A stretch of DNA of 7,074 nt from an uncultured Pseudomonadota bacterium (lineage in GTDB: Bacteria > Myxococcota_A > UBA9042 > CAIXZC01): assembly GCA_937884235.1 (NCBI GenBank), contig CALGBT010000939.1, positions 1 through 7,074 of the forward strand. The letters run 5' to 3'. The notes beneath the pieces are model-generated. The model searched no databases, was not told the DNA's origin, and was given only the letters and a program-made list of their open reading frames with translations. The translations under genes and the position numbers were made by a program. The stretch's first letter is position 1, and each line of letters starts with the position of its first letter. This document shows positions 1 to 6,981 of the stretch, piece after piece.

Positions 1-576
1 CCCCTGCCCGTAAATCACGAAGGGCTCGGTGAAGACAATCTCGTTGTCCACGAGATTCAGCTCCTCCATGTCCCAATAGCATGCCGTGGGCGTGTAGTCG
101 TTGGTCACGAACCTGACGTGAATGCCCACAAGATCCGGCTTGGCCGGCGAGAAGTTCACCACCCAGTTACCATCGGCATCAGTGGTGGCCTTGTGGCAGA
201 GTTCAACATCGGCAGTGTAGGTGCAAGGTTGCACGAAGAGCGAGGGGATAGGATTGCCGGATTCATCCACAACCTTGCCCTTGATTCGCTTGACATCGCC
301 TGGGGCCAGATTCTCGATAATCTCGGGGACGACTTCCCCAGCGACCGGCAAGTCTTCTTCCACTCGAGTTTCAGAAACCTCACCAAACGCAGTTGCGTCT
401 TCAGTGACCGTGATCTCGGCACCGGCATCGTCGGCGACGTAGGCGTCGTGAACATCCGCGCAAATGCCGTTGCCGCACGGGTCCTTCTTCTCGCCATCAT
501 CGCCGCCGCAGGCGACCAGAAAGAGAGCCAGAAGCAGAACTGGGACTAGACTCGACGAATGCACTCGCGCCAGCAT
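1..576 (-). CDS. Putative lipoprotein with carboxypeptidase-regulatory-like domain, partial (C-terminus beyond left edge)
   Basis: The reading frame is open from the ATG at 576-574 to the left edge, giving 192 residues with no stop, so the C-terminus is missing. The start is supported by GGAGG four bases upstream and by an immediate signal peptide: Arg4, a hydrophobic stretch at about residues 10-22, and the lipobox L-V-A-C with Cys23 as the lipidation site. Next come a short CGNGIC motif (34-39) and a very acidic, low-complexity linker (about 40-95), typical of surface lipoproteins. From about residue 98 the pattern GKVVDESGNPIP, followed by TTDADGNWVV, is that of a carboxypeptidase-regulatory-like (transthyretin-like) beta-sandwich. 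Such domains are usually non-enzymatic adhesion or scaffold modules. The protein probably sits on the outer membrane or in the periplasm; its ligand is unknown. It follows the selenoprotein gene on the same strand after 105 bp. Lipoprotein status is well supported, the domain call is good, and the exact role is unknown. Confidence 0.85.
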   Translation of the reverse strand, partial: MLARVHSSSLVPVLLLALFLVACGGDDGEKKDPCGNGICADVHDAYVADDAGAEITVTEDATAFGEVSETRVEEDLPVAGEVVPEIIENLAPGDVKRIKGKVVDESGNPIPSLFVQPCTYTADVELCHKATTDADGNWVVNFSPAKPDLVGIHVRFVTNDYTPTACYWDMEELNLVDNEIVFTEPFVIYGQG

Positions 577-580
577 ATTA

Positions 581-585
581 CCTCC
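581..585 (-). promoter_or_regulatory. Ribosome binding site GGAGG of the partial lipoprotein gene
   Basis: On the minus strand GGAGG is followed by TAAT and then the ATG at 576-574. It fixes the start, and the encoded signal peptide begins right behind it. The wider string GAGGTAAT is also found ahead of the selenoprotein gene. Confidence 0.7.
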
Positions 586-635
586 AAATCATGATGCGAA
601 AACCGCCGCAGCGCACACGCGCACCGGGCAGATTC

Positions 636-664
636 GTTATAGCATAGTCAGGAAGGAATGGCGA
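636..664 (-). promoter_or_regulatory. Possible sigma70-type promoter for the partial lipoprotein gene
   Basis: In the 105-bp gap between the two minus-strand genes, TCGCCA (664-659) and TATAAC (641-636) are separated by 17 bp. They match the TTGACA and TATAAT consensus at 4/6 and 5/6 positions. Transcription would start about 50 bp before the ATG. This suggests the gene can be expressed on its own, although read-through from the upstream selenoprotein gene is also possible because I see no convincing terminator between them. The call rests on consensus matching only. Confidence 0.35.
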
Positions 665-681
665 TGCAAAACCCGTGGGGA

Positions 682-2082
682 CTAGTCTGCGAGCAGGTCG
701 TTCACCGCAGCAGCGGCGCTCTGGTAGGGCCCGACCATGGAGCAGTGCATGTACTCCATGTTGTCGCCGTCAAGGACCGCATCCCAGGGCAAGGCAAAGG
801 TGCCATCACTCTGAACGTAGGGGTTGACACTGCCAAAGAGGGTTTCGAAGGAGCCGTACTGGTTCCCCCAATCAAGGTACATCTTGTCGATTGGCACTCC
901 GTACTGCGACGCATAACTCTTGCAGTAGCTCAGAGTGGGTTGACCATAGCTCTGGTTCTCACCGAGGATAACTGCCAGGTCCCATCCGGTGTGGTTCTTC
1001 TTGTATTCGGCCGCAACCTGCGGCACGTATTGGGCGCAACCCGGTCACCACCCGGCGGTGCCGACGATCCAGATGGCCTTGTACGCTTCACAGGAATCGT
1101 GAAGGTCAACCCACTGTCCGTCGCACCGCTGCAGCTTGAAGTTGGCGATATTGTCGCCAATGCTCGGGCCAGTTCCGCCCTCAACGCAGTATTCCTGAGT
1201 CACCAGCAACTCGGTGTCAATGGAGACATTATCGAGGCACCAGATCTTGCCATGGGCGACGAAGTCGGGAGCATTGGTGTCACCGTTGAACTTGGCTTGC
1301 TCCAGAATGCCCTTGTGAAGTGTTGCTTGGAACTGCCCGCCGTCCTTGGACAGTGACTTGATCTCGAGGGTACCTTCGGTTGGCACATAGAGATCGTCAT
1401 AGCCATTGCCGTTCCAGCCCTTGAGTATGTAGACGTAAAGGCCGCCCTGGTCGAAGCTCTGATAGGCCAGGTCATAAAGCCCGGGGCCCGTGGGGCCGCC
1501 AGCCCCCGTATCCATGTCGACCACGAGGACGTCAAAGGGCATGGTCTCCTGGCTGATGCCCTGGTAGTGGAAGGTGAAACCGCCAACAGAGTCCTTGTTG
1601 GCTTTGGCGTAGTCGTCAACGCCATGGAAGCCGGTGAAGTCGCAGTTGACCGGGGGGGGCTCGCACTTGAACTGGTCATTGCAGACCCATGAGCCGGGGC
1701 AGGTGCCGCAGGGGCTGCCACACAGGTCAATCCCGCATTCCTGCTCACCGCAACCGCACGGCGTACAAGTGTTGTCTGCCAGGCAGAGGTCGTCCTTGAC
1801 CGCCCCCTCCATGGTCAGGCAATGGCCGCAAATCCCGCCACAACCATCGTCACCGCACTGTTTGCCGGCACACTTCGGGACGCAAACGTCGGGGTCACTG
1901 ACATCTTCAGGAGAGGTGGTGAGATCGTCCCCCGGCGTTTCAACGTCACTGCCCACCACCGGCACATCGGCTGACGAATCATCGTCATCCCCGGTGCCGC
2001 AGGCGCCCAGACTCAGGAGCAGGAGCACGGCAAATAGAACGCGGAGCCCGAACGCGTTCCTGCCGCTGGAGTTCTGTAACAT
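682..2082 (-). CDS. Selenocysteine-containing redoxin lipoprotein (UxxC thioredoxin-fold), read through an in-frame TGA
   Basis: This is one gene of 466 residues, provided the TGA at 1047-1045 is read as selenocysteine 346. The start ATG (2082-2080) has GAGGT six bases upstream and begins a signal peptide with a hydrophobic core (about 12-25) and lipobox L-G-A-C (Cys28), followed by an Asp-rich stretch, so the product should be a secreted, lipid-anchored protein. Residues 67-147 form a cysteine-rich module with 17 Cys. Residues of about 148-300 form a beta-rich domain I do not recognise. From about 305 to 466 there is a redoxin domain: a GDNIANFKLQ lead-in, a hydrophobic strand, then W-U-P-G-C (Sec346, Cys349), helix VPQVAAEYKK, strand DLAVILGE, and a likely cis-proline at Pro432 in FALPWDAVLDG. 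The TGA sits where the attacking Cys of CxxC normally lies, and the frame continues in the same family for 120 residues to a TAG. The expected role is extracytoplasmic thiol-disulfide or peroxide chemistry; its partner is unknown. Standard gene callers would split the gene into a 345-residue protein and a 114-residue fragment. Confidence 0.88.
1010..1024 (-). promoter_or_regulatory. Bacterial SECIS hairpin for selenocysteine insertion
   Basis: In the mRNA, GCCGCA-GGU-UGCGGC forms a perfect 6-bp stem with a GGU loop. The stem starts 20 nt after the TGA, and the first loop G is nucleotide 27 after it. Known bacterial SECIS elements lie just downstream of the UGA within the coding region, with the apical loop about 16-37 nt away and a G among the first two loop bases; this hairpin meets all three conditions. 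It would be bound by the SelB elongation factor carrying Sec-tRNA. A smaller alternative hairpin, GGG-UUGCG-CCC, lies closer to the UGA but has only three pairs and no leading loop G. Confidence 0.75.
1045..1047 (-). other. In-frame TGA, proposed selenocysteine codon (Sec346)
   Basis: On the minus strand the codons around this site read GGG TGG TGA CCG GGT TGC, that is G-W-U-P-G-C. Replacing Sec by Cys gives W-C-P-G-C, a thioredoxin-type CxxC after the usual Trp. The same frame encodes matching redoxin sequence on both sides, so a frameshift is not needed to explain it. A selenocysteine in place of the N-terminal redox Cys, with Cys kept three residues later, is the arrangement seen in many known bacterial redox selenoproteins. 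Confidence 0.87.
1642..1884 (-). repeat. Cysteine-rich module with two degenerate repeats inside the selenoprotein
   Basis: Residues 67-147 hold 17 cysteines. Two segments share the spacing C-x4-C-x3-C-x2-C: residues 75-88 (QCGDDGCGGICGHC, at 1819-1860) and residues 115-128 (ECGIDLCGSPCGTC, at 1699-1740). They are 40 residues apart, which suggests an old internal duplication. CGDDGCGG-type modules are, to my knowledge, frequent in secreted proteins of Myxococcota and relatives and are probably disulfide-knotted spacers. Metal binding is an alternative that cannot be excluded from sequence. Confidence 0.7.
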
Positions 2083-2088
2083 GGAATT

Positions 2089-2093
2089 ACCTC
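2089..2093 (-). promoter_or_regulatory. Ribosome binding site GAGGT of the selenoprotein gene
   Basis: On the minus strand GAGGT is followed by AATTCC and then the ATG at 2082-2080. This decides the start against a longer reading frame from 2160, which would place 26 mostly polar residues in front of the signal peptide. Confidence 0.65.
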
Positions 2094-2267
2094 GTCGGTG
2101 GCCAGTGGAGCAGGATGTGACTACCCGATGATAGCCAGCAACCTCGCCCATATTACGCACAGCTCACATGCATGCGCAAATCCTTTTCGCGCCTCCATCC
2201 GACAACTCTTCATAGCACGGTTGCAATGGGCGAGGGCGGCTAATAGACTAGGGCCGTTGCAAATGAC

Positions 2268-2273
2268 GGAGAG
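2268..2273 (+). promoter_or_regulatory. Ribosome binding site GGAGAG favouring the ATG at 2281
   Basis: GGAGAG lies seven bases before the ATG at 2281. The in-frame ATG at 2263 has only AGGG at a longer distance. This makes 2281 the preferred start, but the two differ by only six residues. Confidence 0.5.
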
Positions 2274-2280
2274 CAAGCCG

Positions 2281-5200
2281 ATGGAGCGCGAATCAACGGT
2301 GAAGGAATCCCCAGAAGCCCTGCCCGGGGACGGACAGCGGCCACATATCCGGGTAACGGTCAACCAGGTAGACCAGATCCCCCTGGGGGATTTCTCGCCC
2401 CTGACTACCCCCCGTGAACTGGGCATCTCCTTTGGCGATGCCAGCGTCGGGCTGCTGGAGAGCCTGCGGGCCGGCATTGCCCTGGCCCTTCGGCCCGGGG
2501 ACTATGAACTCTCCATCTTTGCTGGCGAGACTCTCCCGGCTCAGGTGCTCCCAGATTGTGCCTGCCATCTCATGCTCGCAGCTGGGACGCCCGACGAAGA
2601 CGTCGACGACCTGCGCATGCTCACCGCAGTTGAACTGGCCTTTGACAAGCCCCTCATTCTGGGCAATATCCTGGCCATTCTCGCTCGTCTCCAAGGGCGG
2701 TTCCAGGACTACGAGGTCACGGATCTCCTGAACCGTCTCACCAAGATGATCGCCGACCAGACGGGCGTTACCGACCTGAAATCTCTGGGCCTGCAGATGG
2801 CTGGACGCGTCGCCAGCTTCGTCGGCGACTGGTTGCCCCCCGGTCTGGCCCGTGAGTTGCACCCTTCGAAGTGGAAGGGAACCGCCCAGAACATCCTCCA
2901 CGAAGCTGCGACCGTGCGCCTGGAACGAATCTCCGGACACCCAGTGCGACGCGGCGGCCGCTGGGTCCTTGAGCTGCGCTTCACCGGGGAGTGGGATTTC
3001 ATGGGCCAGGTGCGCGTGCCCTTTCGCCATGTCCGGGTCCACCGGGCGATCCTCCCAGCCCCACATGCCCTGCTGGAGCAACTCTTTTCGGCCCAGCCCC
3101 TGGCCACCGCCAGCACCTCCGGTGCGGCCTTCCCGGCCCTCGATCTCGCACAGCAATTGGGGGGCATGGTGGAGTCACTACGCGGGCGCCTCAACGTCCG
3201 CGGTGAATTCCCGGACCTGACGATGCTGGCCGGGATGAGCGACGAAGGACAGTGGACCGTGGATACCCGGTTACTCGGGCTGGTGGACGTGGAGGCTGGC
3301 TTCCATGGCGCCGTCTCCCCCGAACGTATTGCCGTGCAAATCGAGAACTTGGAGATTGCCTGGGGTGATCGCCGGGTCAAGGCGGCAGGAGGTTTCGAGG
3401 GCTGGACGGGACTGCCTGAAGTGGTTTCCCCAGCGGACACGGCCATGGGCCGCTGCCTGGAATCCCTCATCTCCGGCGAGTGGTCCTCCGAAAAACTGGC
3501 GTTCCTGGTCCACGGCAGCGTCCTGCCTGATTCCTCCCTGGCCGATGCTGACGTCCGCTTGCGCTACTCGCACCACCTCCTCGTGGGCGAGACTGACCTG
3601 CGCCTGCAACTTCGCAACGTTATCGTCGATGGCAAGGTCTCGGCGCGCTTCGGAAAAGCGCTCGGTGATGCTGAAGAGCGGCAACTTGACCTGCGCTTTG
3701 CAGCGGACACGGCGGTGCGGGAAAGCAGCCTCGCAGACGTCGGACGGACTCGCTTCTACCCCGTCATGCCCTTCGCTCACATCACCGGCTCATTGAATTC
3801 GTCGGACTCCGGAGCCTACGAGTTGCGACTGACGGGGTCTTCGGATTTTCAGCTACGCACCGAAACCGACGTTGCCGCATTCCCGGAGTTGAATCTGGGG
3901 GACTGTGTGGCGACGAGCCGCGCCAAGGCAGAGATTGCCCTGGACGGCTTGGTCCGCCTGACGCAACGACGCAGCAGCCCATTCGAAGCCGACTTCACAG
4001 GTACCACTGGGCGGATGGTCTTGCGTGAGGCGGAGGCCACGTTGGACGGCCGCCTCCTCCGCCTCCCCCCCGGCTCCCGCTTTGTGGCGAGCATCGACGA
4101 CGGCATCCTGGCTGGCAGCGGACTGGGGCGGGCCGCCATCCGCTTCGCCTGGGATCTTCTGGGCACTTCCCCAGTGCTGCGCCACGAGGACCGCTACGTG
4201 ATGCTCTTCGTGCTGCCCCTCTGCCAGGGGGAAGTGGGAGTTCACATCTCGCCGGCCGGGGGCATCAGTATCTCCGGAAAGGAGGGGGGGCTTTATGATG
4301 CCCGCTTCTTCAACGCCCTGCTGAACCCCGCCCATGAGTTGGACCGCTGGCTTGAGATACTCGACTCCGATGAGGCGGTTGACAGAGTTTTCGCAACCCT
4401 GGAGGTCTTCTCACCGGAAGCCGTCACCTGGCTCCAGAGACTCCGCACATTCGTGCGCCGCTGTCAGCAGATTGCTGATGATGATGGCATCGAGCGGCCG
4501 GCCGACTGCATCCCTGCGGACCGCCTTGCCCGGGTGGTGGCCAGGGTAGCTTTTGGCGACGTCAAAGCGGAGGCTCGCTTGCTCCCCCTGATCATGGACG
4601 TGGTGGGAGGAAAGGGGCCGGACATCGCCGAAATCAAGCGCCTGATTGCAGACTATTATCCTGACCACGCGTATGAGTTTGAGGTGGACCGCGGCCTTCG
4701 TTTGGCCGCCCGGGTCCTCGCCCCGGCAGCGCCGGTACCCCCACTGCGTGTCCGGGAAGGAAGTGCCCTGGCCGAGGCCACAGACTATCGCGAACGCTAC
4801 GCAGCCTGGCCCGATGCCAACCAGCTCTACGCAACCGTCGATGCCACCGACCCTTTGCCTGCGGGGTTCTCTGCGGCGGTGGCGCAGAGCGCACCCTACC
4901 TCACTATCACTCAGTTGGAGTATCTCCTGGCGCGCCAGCGGCAGGACTGGCGACCAGCCGACATCGCCCGCCTGCACCACGTCATGGAATTGAAACGGCG
5001 GGTCGCTGATATCGCCCAGGGCTATGGCGGCGTGGCTTACGCGCCGCAGGCCATGGCCATCGCCTTCTTCCTCGCAGAGACCATTCGCCGCAGTCGGCAG
5101 GCCGCCCCCCAGCAGACGCAAACCAGGGATTTCGGCAAGGAGAACGTGCGGCTCCAGAAGTACTGCGACATCCCCGATGTCCTCCTCGGTCCGCGGGACG

Positions 5201-6975
5201 TGGCCGCCCTGCTCCACGCCGGGCTAGCGGCGGCCTGGGCCGGCCGCGCCGTGCAATTGAATCAGCGATTGCTGCTGGAAATGGTTCTGGAGCAGCCGGC
5301 CAGCTATCTCCGAGATGTGCTGGCGGAGCTGGGGCTCCACGACCCTCGGGTCCTCACCGCGGCCCTCAACGCGCTCCTTGACCTGCCGCAACAAGCCATG
5401 CGGGAACCCCTGGACCTGGCCGGAAAACTGGGCGAGCGCATGGGCTTCGAATTCCCCCGCCTGGACGATTTTTTGGCAGGCGGGCGGCGGGCAAACCACA
5501 GCTACTTCGAGGCCCTGGCCGCCACTGCGGATCAAGTCCTTTCCCTGGCGGAACCCTACCGTGCCCTGAAGTTCTACCTGCAGGAGGCTCGCCGTCCGCT
5601 TCCCCGCCCGGAGCGGAGAACTGCTGGCCGGCGCCAGCTCTGGGAGCAACTGGCTGAGGCCATCACCCGGGCCGACCGCGCGGGCCGACGCTGTGATTTT
5701 GAATCCCTGGATGAGAACCGGCAGAAGCGGGCAGTGGCGGCCTACCAACGGGCCTTTGACATTGCGGCCAGGCTGTTGGCTGCTCAGCCGCGAGCTTTTC
5801 AAGAGCCGCTGTTCAAAGAATTCTGGGCGCGCAATCAAGAGGCGCTCACCGTGCTTTCGGTAGTGCGCAACGCCCAGGAAGACATTGACCAGGTCCGTTT
5901 CTGGCTTCGCACCCGCGGCCGGCAGTCCGTGCCGCGTGATGAACAACGCCTGGTGGACCTCGTCATCGATGCCCTCTACTACTTCCCCGAAGATCGCCAA
6001 CGGCTGCGCCAGGACCCCCTGGTGCGCCTCCTCATCGCCCCCCCCGAAGGTCACTACGACTTCACCGTGGTCAGCGCCATGGGAGTTATCACCGGGGGAG
6101 CAATGGGTACTGAACTGGAGGAAGCCTATGGTCGACTGGAGGAGCGACGCGGCGTCCGGGTCATCCGCGCCGATACCGCGTCAGGTCGTTCCCTGGAGTA
6201 CAATGCACAGCGCATTATCGATTCCGTCCACACAGTGGACACGCCCTGGGGCTATGTCGGTTACAGCCAGGGCTGCGCCAACGGCCTCATGGCTGAGAGT
6301 ATGCTCATGGGCGGCACCCCGGAGCAGCGCCGGTTGCTGGACTCACTGGTGTGCCGCAACCTGCTCTTCAGCGCCTTCAACGCTTCGGCGCATGGCACCT
6401 GCGGCGACGAGAAGTTCCTCGATTCCATGGTCTACCTTGACCATTTCATCGCTCACTACCAGGCGCGGTTCTCGTCCCGAGCCATTCAAACGGCCCTGCG
6501 CTCACTACGCCTGGCCCTCGATTCGCAACCCGCAGTTCTCTCCATGGCGGGGAGCAGATCACTTTCTCTCTGGGGTGTCCTCGCCCTCCACCTGGGAGGC
6601 CAGTTCAAACCCACCGCCCCGACCTCTTCCATGCGGGGAGTAGTTGAACCCGACAACCTCCCTGAGGCCCTGGAGTGGCTGGCCAACGTACTCTCCAAGC
6701 AGGTACAGCACCCCCACCACGACACCCAGGTCACAATCTGGGATGCCCAGGCCCACTCCATTCTCGCCCGGACGCCACAACTCGAGATCCTCGAAGCGTG
6801 CGACATGGGGGCCATGGTGCAACGCACCCACCACTGGTCCCCCCTGCGCAAAGATACCGAGTTTGTCACCACCCAGCGCGACCGCGACCGTGCCATCTAC
6901 GACGCCCCCAAAGACCGCCACGTCTTCCCCTGGCTAGACACCAACGCCCGTTTTGGGCTGATCCGCATCAAGTAG
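2281..6975 (+). CDS. Giant uncharacterised protein (1564 aa) with alpha/beta-hydrolase-like C-terminal region
   Basis: This is one uninterrupted frame to TAG, with codon use strongly GC-biased at third positions. I do not recognise the family. No signal peptide or membrane helix is visible, so a cytoplasmic location is likely. By eye there are three parts. Residues of about 1-665 are dominated by alternating polar and hydrophobic strands, such as LRLQLRNVIVDGKVSARFG. Residues of about 670-1250 are mostly helical, Arg- and Leu-rich, without obvious repeats. Residues of about 1260-1564 begin with the strand FTVVSAMGVITGG and contain VGYSQG, a G-x-S-x-G nucleophile elbow with Ser1329; Asp1488 (VTIWDAQ) and His1517 or His1518 (THHWSP) are candidate acid and base. 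That order and spacing fit a serine hydrolase fold such as an esterase or peptidase, but GxSxG alone is weak evidence. It is transcribed divergently from the selenoprotein gene. An in-frame ATG at 2263 is an alternative start. The gene call is nearly certain; its function is not. Confidence 0.9.
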   Translation: MERESTVKESPEALPGDGQRPHIRVTVNQVDQIPLGDFSPLTTPRELGISFGDASVGLLESLRAGIALALRPGDYELSIFAGETLPAQVLPDCACHLMLAAGTPDEDVDDLRMLTAVELAFDKPLILGNILAILARLQGRFQDYEVTDLLNRLTKMIADQTGVTDLKSLGLQMAGRVASFVGDWLPPGLARELHPSKWKGTAQNILHEAATVRLERISGHPVRRGGRWVLELRFTGEWDFMGQVRVPFRHVRVHRAILPAPHALLEQLFSAQPLATASTSGAAFPALDLAQQLGGMVESLRGRLNVRGEFPDLTMLAGMSDEGQWTVDTRLLGLVDVEAGFHGAVSPERIAVQIENLEIAWGDRRVKAAGGFEGWTGLPEVVSPADTAMGRCLESLISGEWSSEKLAFLVHGSVLPDSSLADADVRLRYSHHLLVGETDLRLQLRNVIVDGKVSARFGKALGDAEERQLDLRFAADTAVRESSLADVGRTRFYPVMPFAHITGSLNSSDSGAYELRLTGSSDFQLRTETDVAAFPELNLGDCVATSRAKAEIALDGLVRLTQRRSSPFEADFTGTTGRMVLREAEATLDGRLLRLPPGSRFVASIDDGILAGSGLGRAAIRFAWDLLGTSPVLRHEDRYVMLFVLPLCQGEVGVHISPAGGISISGKEGGLYDARFFNALLNPAHELDRWLEILDSDEAVDRVFATLEVFSPEAVTWLQRLRTFVRRCQQIADDDGIERPADCIPADRLARVVARVAFGDVKAEARLLPLIMDVVGGKGPDIAEIKRLIADYYPDHAYEFEVDRGLRLAARVLAPAAPVPPLRVREGSALAEATDYRERYAAWPDANQLYATVDATDPLPAGFSAAVAQSAPYLTITQLEYLLARQRQDWRPADIARLHHVMELKRRVADIAQGYGGVAYAPQAMAIAFFLAETIRRSRQAAPQQTQTRDFGKENVRLQKYCDIPDVLLGPRDVAALLHAGLAAAWAGRAVQLNQRLLLEMVLEQPASYLRDVLAELGLHDPRVLTAALNALLDLPQQAMREPLDLAGKLGERMGFEFPRLDDFLAGGRRANHSYFEALAATADQVLSLAEPYRALKFYLQEARRPLPRPERRTAGRRQLWEQLAEAITRADRAGRRCDFESLDENRQKRAVAAYQRAFDIAARLLAAQPRAFQEPLFKEFWARNQEALTVLSVVRNAQEDIDQVRFWLRTRGRQSVPRDEQRLVDLVIDALYYFPEDRQRLRQDPLVRLLIAPPEGHYDFTVVSAMGVITGGAMGTELEEAYGRLEERRGVRVIRADTASGRSLEYNAQRIIDSVHTVDTPWGYVGYSQGCANGLMAESMLMGGTPEQRRLLDSLVCRNLLFSAFNASAHGTCGDEKFLDSMVYLDHFIAHYQARFSSRAIQTALRSLRLALDSQPAVLSMAGSRSLSLWGVLALHLGGQFKPTAPTSSMRGVVEPDNLPEALEWLANVLSKQVQHPHHDTQVTIWDAQAHSILARTPQLEILEACDMGAMVQRTHHWSPLRKDTEFVTTQRDRDRAIYDAPKDRHVFPWLDTNARFGLIRIK

Positions 6976-6981
6976 CACTCC

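Larger units (their letters stand above)
2083..2280. promoter_or_regulatory. Divergent intergenic region with candidate promoters for both flanking genes
   Basis: This 198-bp stretch separates the start of the minus-strand selenoprotein gene from the start of the long plus-strand gene and must carry signals for both unless they are read from further away. For the plus gene, TTGCAA (2221-2226) and TAGACT (2244-2249) are 17 bp apart, each matching consensus at 4/6; the predicted start of transcription near 2256 leaves a leader of about 25 nt. For the minus gene, TTGCGC (2179-2174) and TAATAT (2155-2150) are 18 bp apart, matching at 3/6 and 4/6. These are weak matches found by eye. I see no strong operator palindrome beyond a short GCATGC at 2170-2175. 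Confidence 0.3.

Noticed and set aside
118..549. Plus-strand open frame of 143 residues
   Set aside because: It is antisense to the partial lipoprotein gene, which has a clear start, signal peptide and domain.
1045..1047. The TGA as a true stop, making two genes or a pseudogene
   Set aside because: The frame continues past the TGA with no shift, the downstream part is needed to complete a redoxin domain, the codon falls on a catalytic Cys position, and a SECIS-like hairpin follows.
658..1356. Plus-strand open frame of 232 residues opposite the selenoprotein
   Set aside because: It lies antisense to well-supported coding sequence, shows no recognisable domain and has no convincing ribosome binding site. 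It is a by-product of high GC content.
2083..2160. A longer N-terminus of the selenoprotein starting at 2160
   Set aside because: It would bury the signal peptide behind 26 polar residues. GAGGT in front of 2082 and the lipobox distance favour the shorter form.
2098..2280. A longer N-terminus of the giant protein starting at 2098
   Set aside because: The added residues fall in the divergent promoter region, and the codon pattern there is unlike that of the gene. The GGAGAG site points to 2281, with 2263 as the only reasonable alternative.
2293..6054. A series of long minus-strand open frames (2293-3156, 3271-3780, 3853-4335, 4411-5217, 5224-6054)
   Set aside because: All are codon-aligned with the long plus-strand gene. 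They stay open because that gene rarely uses TTA, CTA or TCA codons. Their translations show no domain pattern.
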